A DNA stretch of 64,000 bases from NCBI GenBank assembly GCA_015179125.1, contig WHVA01000279.1, forward strand, positions 1-64,000, written 5' to 3'. The DNA comes from Gautieria morchelliformis (lineage: Eukaryota; Basidiomycota; Agaricomycetes; Gomphales; Gomphaceae). Positions 24,272-35,496 of this stretch are shown one piece after another. The position numbers and the translations under genes are program-made. Position 1 is the first letter of the stretch; each line of letters opens with the position of its first letter. The notes under the pieces were generated by a model. The model was not told the origin of the DNA, made no database searches, and was given only the letters and a program-made list of their open reading frames with translations.

Positions 24272-27154
24272 ATGAGGAAAACCCCAACCACGTCTCGTCG
24301 AGCGTGGCCGAGGAAGAGACGACACTGGGCAACGAGCCGGCACCGCCCCCCCATTCCTCTCTGCCCAGAGACAAAGGAAAGGGCAGAGAAGTCTCACCGT
24401 CGTCAGACGGTAGAGCAACAACGTCAAGGCGGGCACAAAGCCATGACTCAAACCGACGCTCACGAAGTAGAGCGACGACGGCAAAAAAGACGAGCCCCAG
24501 ATGAGGGTCAGGGCTCGGAATACTCGAGCTCCAGTTGCAAGAGCTCGAGGGCTCATGCCATTGACCATGAGATGGCAGAGGCCCTGGACAAACAGGTGCA
24601 GGCTGCGCTGCACCGAAGCACGCTGACGCGCCACAAGCACGATCAGCTGGCATCGCAGCTTGACAACGCCACCACCGCCCTAATAGCAATCGGCAAGGAA
24701 CTCCACCAGGCGGAGGAGATCAGGCTGCAAGACGCAGCCACGCTAGAGGACGTCCAGAAAGCCCTCCGCCCACACGGGGAACGCGACACAACTCGTCCGA
24801 GCTCACGAGAGTCCGCAGCCAACAAACGCAGTCACGACGTGGAAGACCTGTGCCGAAAGGAGCGGGACAAACAGCGAATGCCGCCACCAGCCGTCCCGGT
24901 CCAACAGGACGTAATGTTCGGGAATGAACCTCACGAGCAACCGGCTGCCCCAACGGACAGCCATAAGACAATCCAACAGATCGTTAGGGATCAGGTCACC
25001 TCAGATCCTGACTCTGAAATGACGACCGAGAGCTTAGAGCTCGAAGTCACACACTGGCAGCGTAAAGAAGCTGCAGCCGTGCGCCGCCACACGTGGGCAC
25101 TCGAGCTACTAGCGAAGAACGCTGAAGAAACAGTGTCCCACAGCCACACCGCTCAGCTGCCCGACAAGCAGCTCACGCGAGCTGTACAGGATCCACGGCA
25201 GGCGCGTGCAGCCTACAACAGCAGGCTGCGGATCCGCAACACGGGACTGACCGGGGACACCAGGCACAGAAGCACCCCCCAGAACCGAGAGCACAAAATG
25301 CTCCCGATCCCGAGCCCGATCCGGGCCCGGGGCCCGTCAGGGCATACAACAGCCTGCCCCGCGTGGCGTCACAGCCACGCGAGCGATCCATGGCCCCAAC
25401 AGAAGGCCAGGGAATCCCTGACCAGGCCGACATCGTACCAATGGAGCCGTATGATGGGATCACAGTGATGATCCGCGTGGCGTTAGCAGACGCCGCGGAC
25501 ACAGACCCGGAGAAGTCTGTGCTAGCGAAAGCCGGTGTGAAATTGGCTTACCCCAAGCCATATGCCGGGGGATCTGACCTCAAAGAGGTTGAAATCTTCG
25601 TGGCAGCCATCCTACGATGGCTGAAAATGAATTGCCTCCTAGGGCCAACCAGCATAGACATGCAGGTCGGCTACGTGGGCACTTGCCTCACCGGCAAATC
25701 CCAGGAGTGGTTCCTTTGAAACGTAGAACGCTTCAATCGCCAGGTCCGCAGCTGGACACTGGAAACTGTGATGCAAGGCCTTCAAAAAAGGTTCCTGCAC
25801 ACACTGACATACCATCATGCATCGAATAAATTCGACGCGGTCATGAAGGGCATGAAAACCGTTCAGGAAATGCTGAACGAGCTCACGAAATATGCGGCAC
25901 GTATGATACAACTGCCAGACGATTACACGTTCCAGAGACGGTTTGTGTCGGCGCTGCATGAAACGCTGCGCAACAAAGTCCTCAAAAAGGGCTATAATGC
26001 CAAGAGCAGCTCAATAGAGCAACTCTTTGAGACAGCCCGGATGATCAAGGAGGCATCCCGATACAACATGGGGATGCACCATGCAGAAAGCGCAGCAGCA
26101 ATGGCTAGCGCTGCCCGGCTCACAGGGAGCAAGCCGTTGACACAAACGGGCCTGACCAGGCCCAGCCTGTTCTCAAGAAGCGGAACAGGACAACGGCTGC
26201 CGCCCCCACTCCCAGCACAAGCTGGACGCCCGCCTGAAGCTAAACAGCCTCAAGCATCAGGGTCGTCCCGCGACCTGCCCCACCGGCGAAGGCGTCAGGC
26301 CGACCTAACGATCGGCCCAGCAGCGGCCAAAGCAGCACCACGTGCTTCGAATGCGGCCAACCTGGCCACAAGAGGGCGGAATGCCCCCGGCTTAAGTCCA
26401 GTATCAGGACAGCAGCCGCGAGGCACGAAGAGGAGACTGAAGATCTGGAGATGGATCTTGGTCAAAATTCTCTCCATCAAATTGATGAAGAGGGGCAGGG
26501 TGATCCCCAACCCAACGACACTCCGGATAACGGAGATGCGCCTGCTGAAGAGTGGGACCCTGAGCCGTCCCAATACTATGAATGGGACAAGGAGGTGGAA
26601 GACACCACCTACAGGTCCAGCACGATCAGATTCACGCCCGAGGACGAAACCGCCATGAAGGTCATGGCGGCACGCATGTCGGTCACGCCAGACAAGGCGG
26701 CCAAGCCGGTGTATCACCACCGAAGCAAACACAGGACGCGGCCAACGCGCCCGCGCAGTGAGAACCGTACCCTATCGGGGTACTGGGAAATAAACGGCAT
26801 AAAAGCCCACTGCCTGCTAGATAGCGGCAGCGAAGGGGTACTGCTATCCCCAAATTCACGCGAGGTACAGGGATGAAGACATTCTCCCTGGAGCAGCCAA
26901 TCGTGCTGGAGCTAGCCTGCATAGGCAGCCATTCCACGATCAGCTATGGAACGAACAGGACCATCAAAGTTGGTTGTGAGACATACGACGAATATTACGA
27001 CGCTATCTTAGGGACACCGTTCCTAAGGAGATTCAGCATAGCCCTTGACTTCTCGAGCCCAGGGACGATCTGGAAGGGGAACGAAGTGATCCCCATGGGC
27101 AAGGTCTTGTTCAACGACGACAGATTGACGAACGAGGACAAGGGCCATGGGTGA
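24272..27154 (+). pseudogene. Gypsy C gag-protease region
   Basis: Gag packages the RNA; protease matures the polyprotein. The N-terminal part (24272 to about 25260) is charged and helical (ALDKQVQAALHRSTLTRHK..., coiled-coil-like). A frameshift near 25270-25330 leads into MAPTEGQGIPDQ...(25393), PYDGITVMIRVALADAADTDPEKS, FVAAILRWLKMNCLLGPTSI and LTYHHASNKFDAVMKGMKTVQ. TGA at 25717. A second frameshift (about 26310) leads to the intact CCHC knuckle CFECGQPGHKRAEC. The protease is recognised by GIKAHCLLDSGSEGVLLSP (26795-26850), then a frameshift near 26865 into ILGTPFLRRFSIALDF. At least four lesions make it non-functional. Confidence 0.85.
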
Positions 27155-27333
27155 GCAGGATCACCTGGGCACCAAAGCCTAACCTGGCTCATTGAAGCCA
27201 GGAGGACGAGTCGCGGGACGACTTGTCCTCGAACTCACCCTACAAGCGTAGGGAGAGGCACTCTCACCTAACGGTGAAAGCGATGGGGAAGAGGAAAGCG
27301 GTTCCGCGTGCCATGTGACCTAATAGATGCCCA
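27155..27333 (+). other. Linker between protease and RT of gypsy C
   Basis: No continuous frame. By position it is the degraded linker of the polyprotein between the end of the protease domain and the start of the RT region. Confidence 0.5.
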
Positions 27334-30300
27334 CAGCTCCTAATGGCTTCTAAGCCAACCACCACCATCATCCTCATGGATGATGACCTTCCTCGCCTCC
27401 GCGAGGAATGGATGGAATGAATCACTGACTTAGTCAGTGGAATTCCATTAGAACTCCCGCCACTATGGGAGATCAACCATGAGATCAACCTTATCGATCC
27501 CAACAATCACATGCGGTATCGACTACCGAAATGCCCCGAACACTTCTGAGAGGAACTGTCGGCTAAGATAGAATGATACACCACTGCAAAGTGGTGCATT
27601 CAGGCAGTCACACAGCAGGCCGTGCCGATGCTGTGTGTGCTGAAGAAGAATGGTACATTGCGAACCGTCTTCGATCTGCGCCAGCAGAACAAGAACACGG
27701 TGAAGGACATCACACCCTTCCCGGATCAGGATATCATCCACAGCGACATGGCACGCTGTCGGTATCGAACAAAACTTGATATGTCAGAAGCATGCGAGCA
27801 GATCCAGATCCATCCGAATCACGTAGCAAAGACCGCCTTTGCCACGATCCTTGGCACCTTCAGGAGCCAGGTGATACAGATGGGGGACTGTAACGCCCCA
27901 TCAACATTCCAATGGCTGATGACAGCCATTTTCCGCGACTGCATAGGTCGCTTCGTCCATGTATACATGGACGACATCTGCATATTCTCGCTCTCAATAC
28001 AAGAGCATGAAGAGCACCTCTACATCGTCTTTGACAGACTGAGGAAGAATCACCTTTTTCTGAGCAAGAAACAGGTGGCCCTCTATTCCATCCGAATGGA
28101 GTGTCTCGGCCATATCATCTATGGCTGAGGGGTACATGCCGACGAGGACAAGATGCAACACATCCGCAAGTGGCGTAGGCCACGGATGTTCAATGACGTC
28201 CAGCGTTTCCTCTGGCTGGTACAGTATCTGGCACACTACATGCCAGATGTTAGCGCATATACCACCCCACTATCAGGCTGTGCACATAATAACTGTCCAT
28301 TCGAATGGACTCCACTACTAGACAAATGCTGGCAAAGCATTAAGGCGTTGGCCTGTAAGGCCCCGATCCTGCGTCCAGTAGACGCAAGGTGCCCAGAGCC
28401 AATCTGGGTGATCACCGACGGGTTGAAAGCTAGCGTCGGTGCGGTCTACGGCCAAGGTCCTGACTGGAAAACCTGTCGACCTGCCGGCTTCTTGTCAAAG
28501 AATTTCAGGGTTGCTCAGCAACACTACCGGACTCACGAGCACGAGACGATCGCGGTGCTCGAGGCTCTCATGAAATGGGAGGACAAACTGCTGGGGGCGA
28601 AGGTTCACCCTCGTCACAGACCACAAAGGGCTCGAGTACTTCGAGACCCAGAAGAGCCTATCTGACCGCCAGGTCAGATGGTGGGAGTTTCTCTCCTGGT
28701 TCAATTTCAAGACCATTCACGTTGACGCTGTAGAGAACAAGGTAGCGGACTGCCTGTCGCGCTACTACGAGAATGACACGAGTGATGACAATCACCCGGA
28801 CCATGTCTTTGTGAACGCAGATGGCCGTTTAGACCCGGATGGTGAGTTATTGCCCACCGACCGGTATATTGAGCTGCGAACAGCGGTGACAAGACACTCT
28901 AAACGCCTCGCTGAGAAGACAGAGGCGAGAGTAACGGAATCCGCCGCATTAAATGAGGGCAATGACGATGACGTCAGAGTCATCGCCGCAGGAAATGACG
29001 GCGTGCCCCTGCGCCAGGTCGTCGAGCAAGGTGTAGACCTGTCTAAGGTCCTACGAGACATGTACCACAGGGACGCCATGTTCACAAAGATCATGGCACA
29101 CCCGGACGCGCACCCGAGATTCGGGATCCCAGACAGGCTGATCTGGACTAAGAACCAGCTCAACAGAGACGTCATTGCCATCCCCCGCTCTGTTCTTCAA
29201 GGGGGAAGGAAGCTGATCAAAATCATCATCGATCGGGCACATCAGATGGTCAGCCACTACGGCCATCTGAAGACTTCGAACTACGTTCGAAGAGCATATT
29301 GGTGGCCGGGCATGAGCCCAGACATAGAAGCGTTCTGCACATCGTGTGCGAGGTGTCAGATGACGAAAACCGGGCCACAACGGCCCAAAGGCCTACTGCA
29401 CAGCCTACCCATTCCGGATAAGCCGTGGCAGTCGATTGGCATCGACTTCATGGGGCCCCTGCCCAAATCCAACGACTATGACTACCTGATGGTAGTCATC
29501 GACCGACTAACGTCACTCGTACACCTCGTACCAACCACGACGAGCGTGTCAGCCAAGGGAGTAGCCTGGCTGTTTCTGAAGGAGGTCATCCGACTACACG
29601 GAGTTCCCGACTCTATCGTCTCGGACAGAGACTCAAAGTTCACGTTGATCTTCTGGCGTGAACTCCAGCGGCTCATGGGGACTAAGCTCCTCATGTCAAC
29701 TGCCTTCCATCCACAAATGGATGGAGCAACTGAGCGGGCAAACCGCTCGATTGGCCAGATATTGCGCGCGGTCGTCAGAGACGATCAGAAGGATTGGGCA
29801 TTGAAATGCCCAATGGTTGAGGTCGCCCTCAACAGCAACGTCAGTGCGACCACAGGGATCGCACCTTTCAAGCTGAACTACGGCTATATGCCGCGGATAG
29901 ACCTCCCGATAGCCGTGGACACCCCACCCTGTTCAAGGGGGTAGCCCGGTTCGCACATCAGGCAAAATGGAACCTGATGGCGGCACATGATGCAAGCATA
30001 GAGCATCGAGTGACGCAAATGTTTCATGCAAACAAGAAACGTATGGCGAGCGACAGGTACGCGGCCGACGACCGCGTCTACCTTTCGACACAAAAGCTAA
30101 CTCTCCCGAAAGGAAGAGCCAGAAAACTAGTCCCGCGGTACATCGGACCATACCGTATCGTCGAGGCTCACAATGACACCTCGACGGTGACCCTTGATCT
30201 TCTCAACAAGCTGAAAAGCCGTCGCATTTCGCTGGTCTTCCATTCAAGCCTCGTACGGCGATATGAGGCTAACAATGACGAATTGTTCCCTCGTTGTGAG

Positions 30301-30490
30301 GCCAAGTCATTTTATGACTTCGGAGCGAATGACGACAAGGAGTGGCTCGTCGATGGATAAACTCGACGGACCTGGAGTTCCAGGTCCGTTGGACCCTAGG
30401 CGACGTGACATGGGAACCCATGTCGTCCTGCAAGGACCTTGAAGCCCTAGATAGCTATCTAGAGCTTCGGGGGGTGAGCAAGCCACGCGA
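27334..30490 (+). pseudogene. Gypsy C pol: RT, RNase H, integrase, chromodomain
   Basis: RT begins around LPRLREEWME and continues INLIDPNNHMRYRLPKCPEHF; the primer/palm region has VFDLRQQNKNTVKDITPFPDQD and the catalytic box YMDDICIF (about 27961-27984). Stops at 27418, 27547, 27574 and 28126. The RNase H region has WVITDGLKASVGAVYG, then a frameshift near 28600 into VTDHKGLEYFETQ. The integrase (28811-30360) has an HHCC module (HQMVSHYGH ... FCTSCARC) and a D,D-35-E core (GIDFMGPLP, VSDRDSKFT, GATERANRS), with one frameshift at 29935. After VDG a frame break at about 30358 leads to LEFQVRWTLGDVTWEPMSSCKDLEALDSYLEL, a chromodomain-like tail; such tails tether chromoviruses to heterochromatin. 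Confidence 0.88.
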
Positions 30491-30653
30491 CCTCCCCAGA
30501 TGCCGCTAGATGCGTCTGTCACGTGCAGACCATGTGACGCGCTGGCCATGGCGCGGTTAAATTTTCACCTCGGATCTTTCCAAGGGCGCATCGCTTCTTG
30601 GAAGCCTACCACCATCATCCCCACAAAGATGATGCCCCCCAAAGAGAGGATGG

Positions 30654-31760
30654 ATGTTGATCCGTCAATGTCCACAACGCGAGCAACGGCCCCGAGACAG
30701 GGGGCTGCAGATATTCTCTGTGCTCCAGTACCAGGAGCACTGGATGATCGTGGAATGGGAGGATGCCCTCGCCATCGTCCACCCGGACGATTGCACAACG
30801 TGCGCGGACTACGCCATGCACTTAAGGGCCGCAACAGGCACCCGCAAGGTCAAATTGCGGGACGGAGACATCGGCGATGCCGTTGATGCAGCCTGGGGAT
30901 GGCTCCCAAGGGGCATCGCGCGTGACGCGCGAGAAGAGCTCCTCCGGGACATCCACAACCTCAAAAAAGAGGTTAAGGAGTTGGAACGCGTGGTCAAAGA
31001 CTGCGACGACATGCTCGAAACCGAGCATGCCAGAATAAAAGAACTTGAGGAGCAGCTGAGCGCAGCCCAGCTCCAGCTCAAGTTCGCCCATGCAGCCTCA
31101 AAAAGGCCGCGCCATGACCCAGTGGCTGGGCCATCATCACCTTGCGTGATGGCACCTTTCCTAGCGCGCGCAACATTGGGGCTAGCGTCCCGATTGGTGG
31201 CGCTGACCCCGACGACGACAACAACGGAAGGGCATGGCACGCCTTCCAATTCTGCGTACGGCGTCCCAGAAGGATGGGAGTCAGACTCGTCCGTCTGGAA
31301 GACGTACGACCTGGAAACGGCACAGCGGCTGGCAGAGCAGCCAAAGAAAAAGCGCAAGAAATTGCGCGGCACCCCCAACACCGTCAATGGGCTAGCCATT
31401 GCGAGGGAAAGCGCGATTAGCGCTTACCTAGTGGCATCATCGTCGCACACTATCAACGACCCCGCCCTTCAATGGCAGATAGAACAGGTCGAGGCCCAGT
31501 ACATCGGGCCTAGCGTGGCCCTGCCTCCACCGGCGGGGACAGTTCACCCTCCCTACCCGGGGGAGGGGACGCTTATCCCACTCGGAGATCCACCGATCTC
31601 CGAGACAGGCCTCCTACCACGGCCGGTAGGGAAGGCCCAACAGTGTCGTACTCAATGGTACAACGTCTACCCACTCGACGACCCACGCTTCGTCGAACTC
31701 CTAGCGCGTGCAAAAGAAACGCCACAGCTCGTGCGTACGCACGAGCATGTAAGCAACATC
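30654..31760 (+). CDS. Extra 3' ORF of gypsy C, function unknown
   Basis: An open frame follows the integrase, beginning around GLQIFSVLQYQEHWMIVEWEDALAIVHP, then a Cys pair (CTTCADY), GDIGDAVDAAWGWLPRG, a coiled-coil (LLRDIHNLKKEVKELERVVKDCDD...EEQLSAAQLQLKF), a basic patch KKKRKKLRG that could act as a nuclear localisation signal, and RTQWYNVYPLDDPRFVELLARAKETPQ. I recall similar hypothetical proteins in agarics but cannot name a function. The first ~20 codons have an alternative start in another frame (MPPKERMDVDPS, near 30630). The right end is artificial: the frame reads through the junction into gypsy D protease codons until TGA at 31977. Confidence 0.55.
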
Positions 31761-32277
31761 ATCGGAAGTCTGAATTCCTCAAGACAGCTCACAGAAGTTG
31801 TGGCTGCCATCCTCAGGTTTAATGGACTTTCCGAGAGAACTACATTCATAGTCACTTCCCTTGGGGTGCAGGACATCTTCATCAGCTTCTCTTGGCTCCA
31901 AGATCATAACCCAGAGATTGACTGGCAATCCAGCAAAATCTCCACGAGCCACTGTCCAGATCAGTGCCATACCTGCTGAGCTGAGGAGTGAGAAGAGCAG
32001 AAGGAACTGAGGAAGACTGAGTGGAAGGTGCAGATATGCTGCTCAGGCCCACAGCTGGAAGTTGTCGATGAGTGTGAAGGCACTGACAACGAATCTGAGG
32101 CCAACCTCTCAGGAAATCAGGAAACTCAGACCACAAACAAGGACACCCTGCTAGTCTACTGCAGGAGGGAGACCACTTGCTCTACCTTGACATACCCCCT
32201 GCGCCTGAACTGGAGGTTATCTGAGTGGCAACCACAACATCCCAGTGCCTTGCCAAGGCCTCCCAGGAGTATGCCAA

Positions 32278-32848
32278 TGTTGGAGTTACAAGTGTGACCT
32301 TGCCACATCCACAAGCACCCCTTCATCTGGGGTTTCACAGTTTCTTCCCTCAGTCTTACCACACATTGTAGACTGAGGTAAACCATCCTTACACACCGGA
32401 GGCATATACAAATTTTCTGGTCTGAAAAACTGTTCAAAAAACTGTAAAGATATTCCTTTTTTTTTTTTAGTGTTTTTAATGTAAAAAAACTTTAACAAAA
32501 ATTCGTATTTTGGTTAGAATTTGTTGAAAATAAGTTTAAAGTTTTTTTGCAGGGTTTTTTATGTGTTTTTATACCTTTCTTTGTGAAAACACAAAGAAAC
32601 CCATAAAAACCCTGCAAAAACTTTTGAATTTCTTTTACAATTTGTTTGCTCAACAAATTCTAATAAAAATGCAAAATTTTATCATTTTTTTTTACATAAA
32701 AAACACAAAAATATTTGGAAAATATTTACAGTTTTTTGAACAGTTTTTCAGGCAAGAAAACCTTTCTATGCCTGCAGTGACATCTACTTTATGCACATTA
32801 TTGATGATCCCTGTACCTAGAACTAATCGTCTAGTACAGTCTCCAATA
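32278..32848. mobile_element. Solo LTR-like insertion in gypsy D, itself carrying a hairpin element
   Basis: GCCAA flanks both ends (32273-32277 and 32849-32853). The insert starts TGTTGGAG and ends CTCCAATA, short inverted ends of LTR type (TG...TA, last base pair changed). Without the nested 386-bp hairpin it is about 182 bp. Removing it joins the D sequence ..EYA to the KVEAKILEYL segment, in line with E. Confidence 0.75.
32394..32779. mobile_element. Hairpin (foldback) element 1, 386 bp
   Basis: Two arms of about 190 bp are inverted copies of each other with little spacer. The outer ends are CACCGGAGGCATA and TATGCCTGCAGTG; the arms share GAAAAACTGTTCAAAAAACT. ACA is found at both flanks (32391-32393 and 32780-32782). 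CACTG-type ends with 3-bp duplications resemble CACTA (EnSpm) elements, so I read this as a non-autonomous foldback MITE. No coding capacity. The same family occurs at 52797-53290. Confidence 0.85.
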
Positions 32849-33422
32849 GCCAAGGTGGAGGCCAAGATCCTGGAGTACCTGTGTGTGGTGTTTCGAAGCT
32901 GTCTTTTCCAAAGAGTCTTTTGACACCCTGCCAACTTGGAAAATCCAGGACCATGCAATCCAACTCAAGCCCAGATCCAAGCCAATGAAATGCAAGGTGT
33001 ACCTGCTTTCACTGTTGGAGCAAGTCAAACTGGATAACTTCCTGCAGGAGAACCTCCGCACTGGGAGGATCACCCTGTCTAAGTTGTTGATGGCCTCCAC
33101 AGTCTTCTTCATCAAGGAGAAGGACAGATCCCTCCACCTGGTGCAGGACTACCAAGCATTGAATGTGATCATGATCAAGAACAGGTATCCAATCCTGCTC
33201 ATCTCCAAGTGCATCAACCAACTCTGAGGTGCAAGGTACTTTACGAAGTTGGACATCCAACAATAATGTCCATATTTAGGAAGGAGACAAGTGGAAGGCT
33301 GCCTTCCACACAACTGAGGCCTGTTTGAACCTCAGGTTATGTTCTTCAGCCCTATGAACAGCCTGGTGACCTTCCAGACCATGATGAACGATGTTTTCCA
33401 AGATATGCTTATGGAAGGCATC

Positions 33423-34397
33423 TGTCATGACTCATTTATGTCTTGTATCCAGTAACTCCATTTTCCCTTTCATCACTCCACTTCTATGTTTGCTCCATTC
33501 ACTCTTCGCTGAACTTGGCAAACAGTTATTCACTACTCACATCATTCGCCAGCAGGCACGCCATCAAACACAATCGACATCCTTTACCCAGCTTGATGGT
33601 TCATCACTGGCCCCATCATCTTCTCGACTCAACCCCCATTAGGCATTCCCATGGCCAGAATGCATTCGTGGGACGTCCTACCCATAGATCGTGTGGGATC
33701 AACCCAGCAGATGAAGAGTCGGTGCAGGGTAACATGTATGCAGGTCTCAAGGCGTGTTTTCTTACATAGGTACCTTTATCCTCTCTCCCCCGTGTTGTTT
33801 CAGGTTCGCACTCCTCTCGTTCTCCATTGTATATGTGTTTCATCTATTTTGTATCTTGACTGCACACCCCTATCCAACCCTGACTCATGATGGCCTCTCT
33901 CCTATTTGCTGATATCATATGAGCATTCGGTATGAGTAGTTTACGTTTGCACGTATATTATGCAGTTCAATTATCATACATCTATCTTGTGCAAAAGCTT
34001 GACCTCACTGTGATCATTGTCTTGAGCCCTCTTTTATAGATTCCTATCTCAGACCAGAGAAGGACTTAAGCACCACTGGTGAGTTTTCGTACTTCACCTT
34101 CATTACCTTAGCCTTTGTATTATTATCGGTGCTGTTGGTGAAGGGCTCAGAAGGAGCACCTTTGCCGGTGAAAGGATTGTTACTACCAGACAGCCTTTCT
34201 GTGAGATCTTGCACATTACATTGTCAAGTGTCATGGGCTATTTTGCTATGACTGTAGATAGGGCAAGCCCCTCTTACCTTCTGAACACTTATTGGTTCAT
34301 CTTATTCGCCGAACTACATATTTCATTGCACAAGCTATTTGGACATTCATTGTGTTCACTAATACACAATATTAACACCTAAAAACCAATCTTGATA
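33423..34397 (+). mobile_element. Solo LTR, family B (975 bp), in gypsy D RT
   Basis: Starts TGTCATGACTC and ends CAATCTTGATA; GCATC flanks both sides (33418-33422, 34398-34402). Removing it reconnects the D RT at ..MEG / ICVYLDD. It is homologous over most of its length to 49452-50727 and 58584-59875 (reverse), sharing the words gcctttgccggtg / cttcgccggcgaagg-type palindromes, aggactta..caccactggtgagtt and agatagggc.agcccc. Confidence 0.88.
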
Positions 34398-34734
34398 GCA
34401 TCGTCTGTGTGTACCTTGATGACATCCTCATATTCACAAAGACACTATCAGAACTTTGGGAAGTTGTGTGATGGGTCCTAGAGAGACTTTGGGAATACAA
34501 GCTGTTCCTCAAACCTGAGAAATGCAGATTCAAGAAAACCTGAATCAAATATCTTGGACTTATCATCTTGGAGGGAGCAGTGGAGATGGACCTGGTGAAG
34601 GTGAAAGGTGTCTCAGAGTGGCCGCCCATGCCTTGGAACTGGCATGAAGTTCAGTCCTTCGTCAGCTTCATGAACTTCTACCAGTGGTTCATCCAAGACT
34701 TCTCCCACCATGCTTGGCCCCTCTTTGACCTGAC

Positions 34735-34932
34735 TGTAAGGAAGTAGATTCACCATGGGGGAAGGGGGGGGGGGTCCACAAGACCCCACTGTACAGTAGT
34801 GCGTGGGAACTGCCCGGCAGTTCCCCAGCTTAACCTTACTTGTAACCGTCACTATGTCGTACTAGAATCACCACTAATTGGTTGAGTTCTGTTACCTTGT
34901 GATAACACAAGTATTAAGCCACCTCTCATACA
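34735..34932 (+). mobile_element. Solo LTR of the gypsy C family (198 bp)
   Basis: Starts TGTAAGGAAG, ends CTCTCATACA, with CTGAC on both sides (34730-34734, 34933-34937). Removing it restores DLTKK in the gypsy D RNase H region. Contains a G-run (near 34764) and the family core cactgtacagtag..cgtgggaact. Confidence 0.88.
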
Positions 34933-35496
34933 CTGACCAAGAAGCATGTCATGTGGGTCAGGGCTGAGGACGAGCAAGCTGCCTTAAACAAACTCAAGCA
35001 GTTTATCGCCTTGGCTCTGTGTCTCCTGTTCCCAGATGACCTCCACCCTTTCCAAGTGGAAGCTGACTTGCCTAATGTGCCTACCAGGGCAATCCTGTCC
35101 CAACAGTCCCAGCAGGACAAGATGTGGCACCCAATTGCCTACTTCTCCAAGAGCCTGAGCCCCATCAAGCAGAATGACAAGCTCCATGATAAAGAGATAT
35201 TAGCAGTCATCTGAGCCTTGGACAAGTGGCGGCACTACCTGGAGGGAGCTCACAGCTGGGTTGAAATCTGAACAGACCACAAAAACCCGGAATACTTCCG
35301 CATGTCCACAAAGCTCAACTAGAGACAGGCTTTGTGGTCACTCTATCTGTCTCAGTTCGACTTTGAGTTACACCAGTGGCTGGGAAAATCCATGAGCAAA
35401 CCCAATGCTTTGTCCTGGCATGTGGACCATGACTCTGGGAGTGGGGACAATGCCGACCTCACCCTACTCTGCCCCAAGCTCTTTGTGATCCAAGCA

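Larger units (their letters stand above)
23754..31760 (+). mobile_element. Gypsy C, Ty3/gypsy chromovirus lacking a 3' LTR
   Basis: Order: 5' LTR, gag with coiled-coil and CCHC knuckle, aspartic protease, reverse transcriptase, RNase H, integrase, chromodomain, then an extra ORF. CpG-rich with comparatively few stops, so among the younger layers. The 3' end runs directly into gypsy D at about 31760 with no LTR, and the 5' LTR abuts LINE A ORF1 without a matching flank. A deletion or ectopic recombination must have removed its right end. Confidence 0.88.
31760..35496 (+). mobile_element. Gypsy D, old CpG-depleted chromovirus fragment (protease to RNase H)
   Basis: Same family as gypsy E, truncated at both ends: protease tail (FNGLSERTTFIVTSLGVQD), RT N-terminus (FDTLPTWKIQDHAIQLKP), RT palm with YLDD (about 34411), RNase H (HDKEILAVI, TDHKN) and an end at LFVIQALE. 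Compared with E, many CG dinucleotides are TG or CA, which creates stops such as CCGA to CTGA near 33226. Four insertions sit inside it (32278, nested 32394, 33423, 34735). Non-functional. Confidence 0.88.

Noticed and set aside
24272..25468. A separate host gene of 398 codons
   Set aside because: It lies between the gypsy C LTR and the gag core and its C-terminal part is out of frame with gag homology; best read as the frame-shifted gag N-terminus.
34764..34776. G-run as a possible polypurine tract
   Set aside because: It lies inside a solo LTR of the C family, not immediately before a 3' LTR.
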